A program made the position numbers and the translations under genes. A stretch of DNA of 64,000 bases from Cryptosporangium aurantiacum (lineage in GTDB: Bacteria; Actinomycetota; Actinomycetes; Mycobacteriales; Cryptosporangiaceae), in assembly GCF_900143005.1 (NCBI RefSeq), contig NZ_FRCS01000006.1, positions 372,001-436,000 of the forward strand, in the 5' to 3' direction. Position 1 is the first letter of the stretch, and every line of letters starts with the position of its first letter. This document shows positions 27,014-36,001 of this stretch, piece by piece. The notes under the pieces are model-generated. The model saw only the letters and a list, made by a program, of their open reading frames with translations. It was not told the origin of the DNA and made no database searches.

Positions 27014-27369
27014 CCCCCGAGACACTGAAGCGACTGTCCGACGCGGATCCTGCCCTGGCCCGCCGCGGCGCCCTGGTGGACGGGGTGATCCAGGTGGATG
27101 TCGGTGCGGAGCCCTGGTACCTCACGGTCGAACGGGGAGCGATACGGGCGGCTGGGACGCGGCCACCCGCCGGGCCGGTGCGGTTGCGCCTCTCCGCACC
27201 GCGCGCGGAGTGGGAAGCGTTCTGGGAGCCGCGCCCGAGACCCGGCCACCACGACGTGATGGCTCTGATGCGCCGGCGCGTGCTGACCGTGGAGGGCGAC
27301 CTGCACTTGTTCATGGCCCATCTGCGCTACGTGAAGGATCTGCTGGAGAAACCCCGGAGCGCCGCATGA
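27010..27369 (+). CDS. Small SCP2-like (sterol-carrier fold) protein
   Basis: 119 residues, overlapping its neighbours by 4 bases on both sides. The pattern V-I-Q-V-D-V-G...W-Y-L-T-V-E-R-G-A-I, then L-R-L-S-A-P-R-A-E-W-E-A-F-W, then V-E-G-D-L-H-L-F-M-A-H-L-R-Y-V is the strand/helix order of SCP2-type lipid-binding domains. It may hold a hydrophobic acyl-CoA or substrate for the flanking enzymes. The family call is by pattern only; a DUF of similar fold is possible. Confidence 0.55.
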   Translation: MTPETLKRLSDADPALARRGALVDGVIQVDVGAEPWYLTVERGAIRAAGTRPPAGPVRLRLSAPRAEWEAFWEPRPRPGHHDVMALMRRRVLTVEGDLHLFMAHLRYVKDLLEKPRSAA

Positions 27370-28217
27370 CCGCCCGCGTCGAGCCGATCGTCGGCCGCTA
27401 TCTCCACGTCGACCTGCCGACCGGCCGCGCGCGGCTCTACGTCGAGGAGGCGGGGACCGGCGCGATCCCGCTGTTGTGCCTGCACACCGCGGGCTCGGAC
27501 GGCCGCCAGTACCGGCACCTGCTCAACGACGAGGGCCTCCTGGAGCGCTTCCGGGTCGTCACCTTCGACCTGCCCTGGCACGGCCGATCGTCGGTGCCCG
27601 CTGACTGGCGGGACCGCGAGTACGTGCTGACCTCGGACGACTACGTCGGGATCGTGCTCGCCGTCGTCGACGCTCTGGGGCTGGACCGACCCGTGGTGAT
27701 GGGCTGCTCCATCGGCGGACGACTGGTACTGCGGCTCGCCGTGGACCACCCTGATCGCTTCCGGGCGCTCATCGGACTCCAGGCCGGGGCCGCCGTCGCC
27801 CCGTACTACGACCGGGAGTACCTGCATCGCCCGGACGTCCACGGTGGAGAGCTGTGTGCGGCGCTGATGTCCGGTCTGGTCGGCCCGGACGCCCCGGCGG
27901 CGGACCGCGCCGAGACGCTGTGGCACTACGCGCAGGGTGGGCCCGGCGTGTTCAAGGGCGACCTGCACTTCTACAAGGACGAGTCGGTCAGCCCCGAGCA
28001 ACTGGCCACGATCGACACCGGCCGCTGCCCGCTGTACCTGCTCAGCGGCGAATACGACTACTCGTGCCTGCCCGAGGACACGATGGCCGTCGCGAAGGCC
28101 GTTCCCGGGGCCGTGGTGACGATCATGGAAGGACTGGGACACTTCCCGATGAGCGAGAACCACGCCGCCTTCATGGCCCACCTCGGTCCGGTGCTCGACC
28201 GGATCGCCGCGTCGTGA
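27366..28217 (+). CDS. Alpha/beta-hydrolase
   Basis: 283 residues; ATG at 27366 in an ATGA overlap. L-C-L-H-T-A-G gives the oxyanion loop, G-C-S-I-G-G the nucleophile Ser elbow, S-G-E-Y-D-Y the Asp region, and G-L-G-H-F-P the catalytic His. It resembles C-C bond hydrolases and esterases of catabolic operons (MhpC/BphD-like size). Position between the SCP2-like gene and aldehyde dehydrogenase suggests it opens a ring or cleaves an ester whose product is oxidised next. Cytoplasmic. Confidence 0.88.
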   Translation: MTARVEPIVGRYLHVDLPTGRARLYVEEAGTGAIPLLCLHTAGSDGRQYRHLLNDEGLLERFRVVTFDLPWHGRSSVPADWRDREYVLTSDDYVGIVLAVVDALGLDRPVVMGCSIGGRLVLRLAVDHPDRFRALIGLQAGAAVAPYYDREYLHRPDVHGGELCAALMSGLVGPDAPAADRAETLWHYAQGGPGVFKGDLHFYKDESVSPEQLATIDTGRCPLYLLSGEYDYSCLPEDTMAVAKAVPGAVVTIMEGLGHFPMSENHAAFMAHLGPVLDRIAAS

Positions 28218-29635
28218 GCGAGCTCGGCTCGTTCATCGACGGCAAGTGGAGCCGAGGTGGCGGCGGCAGCATCCCCGTGTGGAACCCGGCCACCGGCACA
28301 CAGCTCGCTGAGCTCCCACTGGTCGCCGCGGACGATCTCGAGCAGGCGCTCGCGGCCGCGGATGCGGCGTTCCCCTCCTGGCGGGCCACCTCGGCGCTAC
28401 GCCGCGAGGAGATTCTGCGCACCGCGGCCGGGCTCGTCCGGGAACGCTCCGAGTCGATCGCGGCCGCGATCGCCCGCGAGCTGGGCAAGCCGCTGCGCGA
28501 GGCACGCGTGGAGGTACGCACCGCCTGCGAGCACATCGAGTGGGCCGCCGGGGAAGGCAGGCGGGCCTACGGCCGGGTGATCCCTGGCCGCGAGCCCGGC
28601 GTGCACGCGAGCACGCGGATCGAGCCGCTCGGACCGATCGCCGCGTTCGCCCCCTGGAACGCCCCCCTCATCACTCCGGCCCGCAAGATCGCGGGGGCAC
28701 TGGCTGCGGGGTGCACGGTCGTGCTCAAGCCCGCCGAGGAGACCCCGACCGCCGCCTGCGAGCTGGTGCGGGCGTTCGACGAGGCCGGTACCCCGCCCGG
28801 GGTGCTCAACGTCGTCTTCGGCGAGCCCGCCGACGTCGGGGCGCGGCTGATCGGTTCCCCGCTGACGAAGGGCGCCACGTTCACCGGCTCGACAGCGGTG
28901 GGCAAGCAGCTGCTGGCGCAGGCCGCGCCGACGGTGACCGTGACGACGATGGAGCTCGGCGGGTACGCACCGGTGTTCGTGCTCCCGGATGCCGATCCGG
29001 AGGCCGTGGCGGACACCGCGGTCACCGCCGCGATGCGCAACTCCGGCCAGGTCTGCACCTCCCCCACGCGGTTCTACGTGCACGCCGACCTGCACGATCG
29101 GTTCGTCGCGCGGTTCGCTGAGCGGGCGGACGCGCTGCGGCTCGGGGACCCGTTCGACGACGCCACGGACATGGGCCCGGTCGCCACCCCGCGCCGGCTC
29201 GCCGCCATGGCGGAGCTGACCGCGGACGCCCGGGACCACGTCGTCGCCGGCGGTTATCAGGAGGATCGGCCCGGGTGGTTCTGGCGCCCGACGCTGCTCG
29301 CCGACCTGGGTGACGACGCCCGTGCCGCGACCGTCGAACCGTTCGGGCCGATGGCTCTCACCACCGCTTACACCGACCTCGACGCCGCGCTGCGCTCAGC
29401 GAACCGGCTCGGGCTCGGGCTGGCGGCGTACGTCTGGTCCTCCGCGCTGACCGCGATCGACCACGTGACGACCGGCCTGGAGGCCGGCGCCATCGCAGTG
29501 AACAGTTGGCAGGTCTCGCTGGCCGAGACCCCTTTCGGAGGAGTCGGGGAGAGCGGAGTGGGTTACGAAGGCGGCACCGAGGGCCTGCGCGCGTTCCAGC
29601 GGGTGAAGTTCGTAAGTCTCCGGAGCGGATCATGA
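28214..29635 (+). CDS. NAD(P)-dependent aldehyde dehydrogenase
   Basis: 473 residues; GTG at 28214 in a GTGA overlap. W-N-P-A-T-G near the start, P-W-N-A-P-L in the cofactor region, G-S-T-A-V-G-K, catalytic Glu247 (M-E-L-G-G) and nucleophile Cys281 (N-S-G-Q-V-C), with the normal 34-residue spacing. It oxidises an aldehyde to the free acid, which the ADP-forming ligase could then load with CoA. The aldehyde is probably released by the preceding hydrolase or by P450 chemistry. Confidence 0.93.
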   Translation: MSELGSFIDGKWSRGGGGSIPVWNPATGTQLAELPLVAADDLEQALAAADAAFPSWRATSALRREEILRTAAGLVRERSESIAAAIARELGKPLREARVEVRTACEHIEWAAGEGRRAYGRVIPGREPGVHASTRIEPLGPIAAFAPWNAPLITPARKIAGALAAGCTVVLKPAEETPTAACELVRAFDEAGTPPGVLNVVFGEPADVGARLIGSPLTKGATFTGSTAVGKQLLAQAAPTVTVTTMELGGYAPVFVLPDADPEAVADTAVTAAMRNSGQVCTSPTRFYVHADLHDRFVARFAERADALRLGDPFDDATDMGPVATPRRLAAMAELTADARDHVVAGGYQEDRPGWFWRPTLLADLGDDARAATVEPFGPMALTTAYTDLDAALRSANRLGLGLAAYVWSSALTAIDHVTTGLEAGAIAVNSWQVSLAETPFGGVGESGVGYEGGTEGLRAFQRVKFVSLRSGS

Positions 29636-30492
29636 CGGCGGGTACCGTGACCGAGTTCGACCGCGCGCTCGCTCTGGTCGACAGTGCACCGGACGTCGCG
29701 CTCGCCGAGTTGGGCGCGGGCTGGCGGTTCGGCACCGCGATGCACGGCGGTCTGTTGCTGGCTGTCGCAGCCGCAGCGGCCGGTCGCCGGATCCGGGCGG
29801 AAGGCCGCCCCGGGGATCCGCTGTCGATCAGCGCGCATTTCCTGTCCGCGGCGGTGGCCGGGCCCGCCGAGCTGCGGACCGAGGTCGTCCGGCTCGGCCG
29901 TACGCTCTCCACCGCCGCGGTGTCGCTCGCGCAGCGCGTCGACGGCGTCGACGTCGAGCGTGTGCGAGCGCTGGTCACCGTCACCGACCTCGAGCGGCTC
30001 GACGCCGACGTCCGGCTGCAACCGGAGCCCCCCGCGATGCCGCCACCGGAGCAGTGCCTGCCGTGCCCGGCCTTTCTCGAGGACGCGACGCTGTGGGACC
30101 GGGTGGAGATCCGGCTCGATCCCGCGACGGCGGGCTGGGTCCGCGGCGAGCCCGGCCACCGGCCCCACCACCAGGGCTGGGCCCGCTTCACGGACGGCCG
30201 CGACCCCGATCCGCTCGCCCTGCTGCTGATCTGCGACGCCATGCCGAACACCGTGGCGGCCCTCGGAATCCCGGGATACGTACCGACGCTGGAGCTCACC
30301 GCACACGTCCGGGGCGTGCCGTCACCGGGCTGGCTGCGCTTCACCCAGACCACCCGCAACTACTCCGCCGGGATGATCGAGGAGGACGCCGAGATCTTCG
30401 ACGCCACCGGGCGGATGGTGCTGCAGTCACGCCAGCTGGCGCGCGCGCCCCGGACGGGGCCGCACCACTCGACGACGAGGAGCGCACGATGA
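29632..30492 (+). CDS. Double-hotdog acyl-CoA thioesterase
   Basis: 286 residues in an ATGA overlap. Two hotdog halves: the first (about 15-125) with M-H-G-G-L-L-L-A and I-S-A-H-F-L-S; the second (about 150-270) with L-L-I-C-D-A-M-P-N-T and L-E-L-T-A-H-V-R-G, as in TesB-like (4HBT_3) enzymes. It hydrolyses acyl-CoA to acid and CoA and could release stalled intermediates in this pathway. Chain-length preference is not visible. Confidence 0.85.
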   Translation: MTAGTVTEFDRALALVDSAPDVALAELGAGWRFGTAMHGGLLLAVAAAAAGRRIRAEGRPGDPLSISAHFLSAAVAGPAELRTEVVRLGRTLSTAAVSLAQRVDGVDVERVRALVTVTDLERLDADVRLQPEPPAMPPPEQCLPCPAFLEDATLWDRVEIRLDPATAGWVRGEPGHRPHHQGWARFTDGRDPDPLALLLICDAMPNTVAALGIPGYVPTLELTAHVRGVPSPGWLRFTQTTRNYSAGMIEEDAEIFDATGRMVLQSRQLARAPRTGPHHSTTRSAR

Positions 30493-30860
30493 TCAAGGTC
30501 CTGCTGTTCGTGAAGCGGAAGGACGGCCTCAGCCGCGAGGAGTTCCGCGCACGGTACGAGTCCGGCCACGTCCCGCTCGCGATCGCGGAGCTGGAGCACT
30601 TGCGGCGCTACGCGCGCAACTTCGTCCGTCCGGTGAAGGGCCTGCCCGAGCCGGGCTTCGACGTCGTGACCGAGTTCTGGTTCGAGGACTGGGAGGCGTG
30701 GAAGGCCACGTCGGCCTATGCCCTCGGCGAGACGGGCCGCACCCTCGCCGAGGACGAGGCGGTGTTCATGGATCGCGCCAGCATGCGTTTCGTGGTGGTG
30801 GACGAACACGTCTCGGATGTGGACGCGGTGCGGGCTTCGGCGAGCGCGGGGTCCGCGTGA
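30489..30860 (+). CDS. EthD-domain protein
   Basis: 123 residues, ATGA overlap at 30489. The N-terminal I-K-V-L-L-F-V-K-R-K-D-G-L-S-R-E-E-F-R-A-R-Y and G-H-V-P-L-A pattern defines the EthD/dimeric alpha-beta barrel. Such proteins accompany P450 or catabolic operons; some are decarboxylases, isomerases or cyclases, most are uncharacterised. The C-terminal ~20 residues are acidic/Ala-rich and probably disordered. Confidence 0.82.
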   Translation: MIKVLLFVKRKDGLSREEFRARYESGHVPLAIAELEHLRRYARNFVRPVKGLPEPGFDVVTEFWFEDWEAWKATSAYALGETGRTLAEDEAVFMDRASMRFVVVDEHVSDVDAVRASASAGSA

Positions 30861-31720
30861 AACGGGTCGTCGTCACCGGGGGCAGCGGGAAGCTCGGCCG
30901 GGCCGTCGTGGCGGAGCTGGTGGCCGCTGGTCACCGGGTCGTCAACCTCGATCTCGTTCCGCCGGCCGAGCCGCAGGCCCCGTTCATCCCGCTTGATCTG
31001 GGGAATTACGGCCAGGTCCTGGAAGCGTTCACCGCGATCGATGCCCGCTATTCGCACGTGGACGCCGTCGTCCACCTGGGCGCGATCCCCGGTCCGGGCC
31101 TGGCGACCAACACGACCGTCTTCACCAACAACCTGACCGCCACCTATCACGTCTTCGCCGCGGCCAGGGCGGCGTCGATCCGCACGGTGGTCTGGGCGTC
31201 CAGCGAGACCCTCCTCGGGATTCCGCTGAACCTGAACCCGCCGCCCTACCTCCCGGTCGACGAGGAGTACCCGGCCCGTCCGGAGTCCTCTTACGCGCTG
31301 GCCAAGCACCTCGAGGAGGCCATGGCCGCCCAGTTCTGCCGCTGGGATCCCACCCTCAAGGCCATCGGCCTGCGCTTCTCCCACGTGATGGCTCCGGGAG
31401 ACTACGCGGGGTTCCCCGACTTCGACACCGATCCCGCCAAGCGTGTCTGGAACGCGTGGGCCTACATCGACGCGCGCGACGGCGCGCAGGCTGTCCGGCT
31501 GGCCCTCGATCACGACGGCGTCGGCATGGACGTTTTCGTCATCGCGAGCGCGGACACGGTCATGAGCCGTCCCAGTGCGGAGCTGGCCGCGAAGTACTTC
31601 CCGGACGTACCGATCCGCCGGCCGCTGGAGGGCACCGAGACGCTGCTCTCCATCGACAAAGCCCGACGGGTCCTCGGGTACTCCCCCCGCCACAGCTGGC
31701 GGGACCACCAGGCAGTCTGA
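30857..31720 (+). CDS. NAD-dependent epimerase/dehydratase-family protein
   Basis: 287 residues; GTG at 30857 in a GTGA overlap. Dinucleotide motif T-G-G-S-G-K-L-G, H-L-G-A-I-P-G, and active site Y-A-L-A-K (S-S-Y-A-L-A-K-H-L). The N-N-L-T-A-T-Y-H-V-F segment and V-W-A-S-S-E-T are typical extended-SDR blocks. It probably oxidises or reduces a hydroxyl in the pathway. Last of the tightly overlapped set that begins at 23757. Confidence 0.87.
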   Translation: MKRVVVTGGSGKLGRAVVAELVAAGHRVVNLDLVPPAEPQAPFIPLDLGNYGQVLEAFTAIDARYSHVDAVVHLGAIPGPGLATNTTVFTNNLTATYHVFAAARAASIRTVVWASSETLLGIPLNLNPPPYLPVDEEYPARPESSYALAKHLEEAMAAQFCRWDPTLKAIGLRFSHVMAPGDYAGFPDFDTDPAKRVWNAWAYIDARDGAQAVRLALDHDGVGMDVFVIASADTVMSRPSAELAAKYFPDVPIRRPLEGTETLLSIDKARRVLGYSPRHSWRDHQAV

Positions 31721-31737
31721 CCACGAGAGGGACTTCA

Positions 31738-32552
31738 TGAGCAAGGTCTGGCTGATCACCGGCACATCCCGCGGCTTCGGGCGCTACTTCGCCGAGTCCG
31801 CCCTGGAGCGGGGCGACCGGGTGGCCGCGACCGCCCGCGACGTCAGCTCACTGGGCGGGTTGACCGCCAAGTACGGCGACGCGATCCTGCCGCTGACGCT
31901 CGACGTCACCGACAAGGCCGCCGTAGGCGTGGCCGTGGCCACCGCCCACGACACGTTCGGGCGCCTCGACGTCGTGGTCAACAACGCAGGCTACGGTCTG
32001 TTCGGCGCGGCCGAGGAGATCACCGAGCAGCTGCTGCGCGACCAGATGGAGACCAATTTCTATGGCGCGGTCTGGGTCACCCAGGCCGTCCTCCCGATCC
32101 TGCGCGCTCAGGCCGGTGGACACATCGTCCAGATCTCCACGATCGGCGGCGTCGCCGCCTTCCCGACGCTGAGCGGCTACCACGCGTCCAAATGGGCCCT
32201 CGAGGGGTACAGCGAAGCCCTCGCCCAGGAGGTCAAGGGCTTCGGCATCAAGGTCACCCTGGTCGAGCCCGGCAGCTTCGCCACCGACTGGGCAGGCTCG
32301 TCCGCGAAGCACGCCGAGCCCCACCCCGCCTACCAGCCGATCCGCGACGCGATGGCCGCGCGTGCCACCACCGCGCAGCCGGGCAACCCGGCCGCGGCCG
32401 GCCCGGCGCTGCTGGAGATCGTCGACGCGGAGAAGCCGCCGTTGCGGGTGCTCTTCGGTTCGGCTCCGGTGGACATCGTCAAGCACGTGTATGCCCGGCG
32501 GCTGCAGACCTGGGCCGACTGGGAGCACGTCGCCCACGCAGCTCAGGGCTGA
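31738..32552 (+). CDS. Short-chain dehydrogenase/reductase
   Basis: 271 residues; ATG at 31738, 17 bases after the previous stop, with GAGAGGGA upstream. T-G-T-S-R-G-F-G, N-N-A-G-Y-G, S-G-Y-H-A-S-K active site and the V-E-P-G-S-F-A-T-D block, typical of NADP-dependent SDRs of the retinol/17-beta-hydroxysteroid-like group. Final gene of the ten-gene run that starts with the double FadR regulator; a terminator follows. Confidence 0.9.
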
Positions 32553-32562
32553 GTACACGGGG

Positions 32563-32586
32563 CGGGCCGGCGCTCGCGCCGGCCCG
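32563..32586. terminator. Bidirectional hairpin terminator
   Basis: A perfect 10-base GC stem (32563-32572 with 32577-32586) encloses a CTCG tetraloop. It lies between convergent genes ending at 32552 (plus) and 32618 (minus). Confidence 0.82.
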
Positions 32587-32617
32587 GCCGGCGTCATCGA
32601 GGCGCCATCCCGGCTTC

Positions 32618-33772
32618 CTAGAGGCCCAGGGACTTGCTGATGATCGTCTTCATGACCTCGCTCGTGCCGCCGTAGATGCGTGCGACACGGGCGTCCGCGA
32701 ACAGCCGGGCGATCGGGTATTCGAGGATGTAGCCGTAACCGCCGAACAGCTGCAGGCATCGATCGACAGCGCGGGCCTGCATCTCGGTGCAGAACAGCTT
32801 CACCATCGCCGCGTCGCTCCCCGACAGCCGGCCTTCCGTGTGCTCGAGCACGGCGCGGTCCAGCATCGCCTGCGCCGCCTCGATCTCGGTGGCCACCGCC
32901 GCCAGCTCGAATTTCGTGTTCTGGAACGAGCTCACCGGCGTTCCGAAGGCGGAGCGCTCCTTGACGTAACGAGTGGTCGCGTCGAGCGCAGCGCGCGACT
33001 GGGCCACGGCGCCGACGGCGATCGCCAGCCGCTCCTGCGCGAGGTTCGCACCGAGATAGGAGAACGCCTCTCCCTCCTGCCCCAGCAGATTGGCGGCGGG
33101 CACCCGGACGTCGCTGAACGCGAGCTCGATGGTGTCCTGCGCCTTCAGACCCAGCTTCTGAAGCACTCGCCCCTTGGTGAACCCCGGCATGCCGTCCTCC
33201 ACGACCAGCAGCGAGAGGCCTCGCCGCCGGTTTCCGGGCTCGGTCGACGTCCGTGCGACGACGAGGACGAGGTCCGCCAGCAAGCCGCCGGTGATGAAGG
33301 TCTTCGCACCGTTCAGAACGTAGGTGTCGCCCGTGCGCACTGCCGTCGTCCGGATGCCGGCGAGATCCGATCCGGTACCCGGCTCGGTCATCGCGATCGC
33401 GGTGAGCGTGCGGCCGGCGGCGATGCCCGGCAGCCACCGTCGTTTCTGCGCGTCGTCCGCGTAGGTGAGGAAGTACGGCAGGATGATGTCGAGCTGGGTT
33501 CGCAGGGTGCCGAAGTACACCAACGCCCGAGCGGCCTCCTCCTGCAACACGACGTTGTAGCGATAGTCGTTCTGGCCGCCGCCGCCGTACTCCTCGGGGA
33601 TCGCCGTTCCGATGAGTCCCAGATCGCCGAGCTTCTCGAAGACGTCGCGAGGCAGCCGACCGGCCTGCTCCCACGCGGCGAAGTGCGGGACCACCTCTTT
33701 CCCGACGAAGTCGCGGACCACCGACCGGAAGGCCTCGTGGTCAGGCGTGAAGACGTTCCGCCGCATCGGCAT
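32618..33772 (-). CDS. Acyl-CoA dehydrogenase (long-chain/isovaleryl type)
   Basis: 384 residues; ATG at 33772 shares one base with the thiolase stop (TGATG). I-P-E-E-Y-G-G-G-G, M-T-E-P-G-T-G-S-D, L-N-G-A-K-T-F-I-T-G-G and I-Y-G-G-T-S-E-V. Gly replaces the medium-chain-type Glu in Y-G-G-T, and Glu247 in A-Q-E-R-L is the likely base, as in long-chain and isovaleryl-CoA dehydrogenases. Co-transcribed behind the thiolase as the second gene. FAD enzyme passing electrons to ETF. Confidence 0.93.
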   Translation of the reverse strand: MPMRRNVFTPDHEAFRSVVRDFVGKEVVPHFAAWEQAGRLPRDVFEKLGDLGLIGTAIPEEYGGGGQNDYRYNVVLQEEAARALVYFGTLRTQLDIILPYFLTYADDAQKRRWLPGIAAGRTLTAIAMTEPGTGSDLAGIRTTAVRTGDTYVLNGAKTFITGGLLADLVLVVARTSTEPGNRRRGLSLLVVEDGMPGFTKGRVLQKLGLKAQDTIELAFSDVRVPAANLLGQEGEAFSYLGANLAQERLAIAVGAVAQSRAALDATTRYVKERSAFGTPVSSFQNTKFELAAVATEIEAAQAMLDRAVLEHTEGRLSGSDAAMVKLFCTEMQARAVDRCLQLFGGYGYILEYPIARLFADARVARIYGGTSEVMKTIISKSLGL

Positions 33773-34914
33773 CAGACCAGCTCGACGATGGTCGCGTTCG
33801 CGGTACCACCGCCCTCGCACATCGTCTGCAGCCCATAGCGCAGGCCGTTGTCCCGCATGTGATGGATCAACCGCGTCATCAGGACAGCACCCGACGCACC
33901 GAGCGGATGGCCCAGCGCGATCGCGCCGCCGAGCGGATTGAGTTTCGCGGGGTCGGCGCCGGTCTCGTCCAGCCAGGCGAGGGGCACCGGGGCGAAAGCC
34001 TCGTTGACTTCATACGCTCCGATGTCCTGGATGGTCAGATTCGCCTTTCCGAGCACCTTCTCCGTCGCCGGGATCGGGCCGGTGAGCATGAGCACCGGAT
34101 CGGCGCCGGTCACCGCACCCGAGTGGTAGCGTACAAGGGGCGTCAGTCCCAGTTCTCGCGCCGTCTCCGGGGTGGTGACCAGCAGCGCAGCGGCACCGTC
34201 GGAGATCTGCGAGGCGTTGCCCGCGTGGATGACGCCGTCTTCGGTGAACGACGGTTTCAGCGCCGCGAGTGACTGCACGCTGCTGCCACGCCGGACACCC
34301 TCGTCCGCGACGACGACCCCCGCATCGACCGGGACCGGGACCACTTGCGCGTCGAAGGCTCCGGCGTCCTGCGCGGCGGCTGCCCGTTCGTGCGAGAGCG
34401 CGGCGAACTCGTCGAGCCGCTCGCGGGAGTAGCCCCGCTTCTCCGCGATCAGTTCCGCGCTGATGCCCTGGTTGAACGAAAAGCCGTCGTAGCGGGCCAG
34501 AACCTTGGGTCCGTACGGGAAGCCCGTCTCCCGCGCCGCTCCGAGCGGTACCCGGCTCATCGTTTCGACGCCGCCGGCCACCACCAGATCCTGCTGACCG
34601 GACATCACCATCGCGGCGGCGAAGTCCAGCGCCTGCTGGCTCGATCCGCACGCCCGGTTGATCGTGGTACCGGGAACGTGGTCGGGCCAGCCCGCAGCGA
34701 GGACAGCAAAGCGGGCGATGTTGCTGGATTGGTCGCCGATCTGCGAGACGCAACCCCAGATCACGTCGTCGACGGATCCTGGGTCGATCCCGGTCCGGTC
34801 GACCAACTCGGTCAGGACCAGAGCGGACAGGTCCACCGCGTGCACCCCGGCCAGTCCACCGTTCCGCTTTCCGACCGGTGTTCGCACGGCCGCTGCCACG
34901 ACTGCCTCGCGCAT
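33772..34914 (-). CDS. Thiolase (acetyl-CoA C-acyltransferase)
   Basis: 380 residues. R-T-P-V-G-K-R-N-G-G near the start, nucleophile Cys89 (N-R-A-C-G-S-S), N-E-A-F-A-P-V, G-H-P-L-G-A-S-G with the active-site His, and Cys366 in C-E-G-G-G. All catalytic residues are present, so it should cleave a 3-ketoacyl-CoA with CoA. Collinear with the second thiolase at 53540-54679 (both begin M-R-(E/D)-A-V with Cys89). First gene of a thiolase/dehydrogenase pair, divergent from an aldo-keto reductase. Confidence 0.94.
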   Translation of the reverse strand: MREAVVAAAVRTPVGKRNGGLAGVHAVDLSALVLTELVDRTGIDPGSVDDVIWGCVSQIGDQSSNIARFAVLAAGWPDHVPGTTINRACGSSQQALDFAAAMVMSGQQDLVVAGGVETMSRVPLGAARETGFPYGPKVLARYDGFSFNQGISAELIAEKRGYSRERLDEFAALSHERAAAAQDAGAFDAQVVPVPVDAGVVVADEGVRRGSSVQSLAALKPSFTEDGVIHAGNASQISDGAAALLVTTPETARELGLTPLVRYHSGAVTGADPVLMLTGPIPATEKVLGKANLTIQDIGAYEVNEAFAPVPLAWLDETGADPAKLNPLGGAIALGHPLGASGAVLMTRLIHHMRDNGLRYGLQTMCEGGGTANATIVELV

Positions 34915-34949
34915 CCGAGATCTCCCGTCCCGAGGTTGACGTCGAGCCT

Positions 34950-34965
34950 TTTTAGTATACTTAAA
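34950..34965. promoter_or_regulatory. AGTATACT palindrome in the thiolase / reductase promoter
   Basis: Core AGTATACT (34954-34961) with matching TTT/AAA outer arms makes an imperfect 16-base palindrome. On the minus strand it supplies TATACT as a -10 for the thiolase; TTGACG at 34936-34941 lies on the other strand. It is the only AT-rich patch in the 94-base divergent region. The core resembles GGTATACC at 46287 and GGTAT-N5-ATACC at 54705. Confidence 0.5.
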
Positions 34966-35008
34966 TGGGCGCCTCAGGGGCTCCCATCAGCATGGAGGGA
35001 AGTTCAGC

Positions 35009-35983
35009 GTGGAATACACCCGACTCGGAAAATCCGGCCTGCGCGTGAGCCGTATCGCGCTGGGTTGCATGAGCTACGGCGACCCCGCCGCGCCCGCCAG
35101 CTACAGCTGGGTCCTCGATGAGGACGCCGCGCAGCCGTTCTTCCGGCAGGCGGTCGAACTCGGCATCACGTTCTGGGACACGGCGAACGCCTACGGCCTC
35201 GGAAAGTCCGAAGAGGTGGTCGGGCGAGCCATCCGCACCTTCTCCCGGCGCGAGGACGTCGTGCTGGCGACCAAGGTGTACGCGCGGATACACAAGGGCT
35301 CGGGCGGCTCCGGCCTGTCCCGCAAGGCGATCCTGGAGCAGATCGACGCCTCGCTCACCCGGCTCGGCACGGACTTCGTCGACCTGTATCAGATCCACCG
35401 CTTCGATCCGAAGACTCCGATCGAAGAGACCATGGAGGCTCTGCACGACGTCGTCCGGGCCGGCAAGGCCCGCTACATCGGCGCCTCGTCGATGTGGGCC
35501 TGGCAATTCGCCACCATGCAGCACGTCGCCGAGCGGAACGGCTGGACACGGTTCATCTCGATGCAGGATCAGTACAGCCTCCTGCAACGCGAGGAAGAAC
35601 GCGAGATGTTCGGCCTGCTCGCCCATCAGGGCGTCGGCAGCATCCCGTGGAGCCCGCTGGCCCGAGGGCGCGTCACCCGTCCCTGGGGTACGCAGACCCA
35701 GCGGCTGGAGACCGACAACTTCGGCGCCACGCTCTTCACCGCCGACGTCGACAAACCCATCATCGACGCGGTCGAACGGGTCGCCGGCGCCCGCGACGTG
35801 CCGATGGCGCAGGTAGCACTCGCCTGGGTGCTGCAGAACCCGGTGGTCACCGCACCCATCGTCGGTGCGACGAAACAGCACCACCTCACGGACGCCGTCG
35901 CCGCGCTCGACATCCACTTGACCGACGCCGAGATCAAGGCGCTGGAAGACCCGTACACCCCGCGCCTGCCCACCGGATTCTGA
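35009..35983 (+). CDS. Aldo/keto reductase
   Basis: 324 residues; GTG at 35009 behind GGAGGG. TIM-barrel reductase signatures: L-G-K-S-G-L-R-V-S, F-W-D-T-A-N-A-Y-G (Asp and Tyr of the tetrad), T-K-V-Y with Lys, and L-Y-Q-I-H-R with His. C-terminal A-L-A-W-V-L-Q-N-P-V-V-T-A-P-I-V-G-A-T binds NADP(H). It reduces aldehydes or ketones, perhaps of the pathway beside it. Single-gene transcript ending at a terminator. Confidence 0.93.
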   Translation: MEYTRLGKSGLRVSRIALGCMSYGDPAAPASYSWVLDEDAAQPFFRQAVELGITFWDTANAYGLGKSEEVVGRAIRTFSRREDVVLATKVYARIHKGSGGSGLSRKAILEQIDASLTRLGTDFVDLYQIHRFDPKTPIEETMEALHDVVRAGKARYIGASSMWAWQFATMQHVAERNGWTRFISMQDQYSLLQREEEREMFGLLAHQGVGSIPWSPLARGRVTRPWGTQTQRLETDNFGATLFTADVDKPIIDAVERVAGARDVPMAQVALAWVLQNPVVTAPIVGATKQHHLTDAVAALDIHLTDAEIKALEDPYTPRLPTGF

Positions 35984-36001
35984 TCCGCACCCGCCGTCCG
36001 T

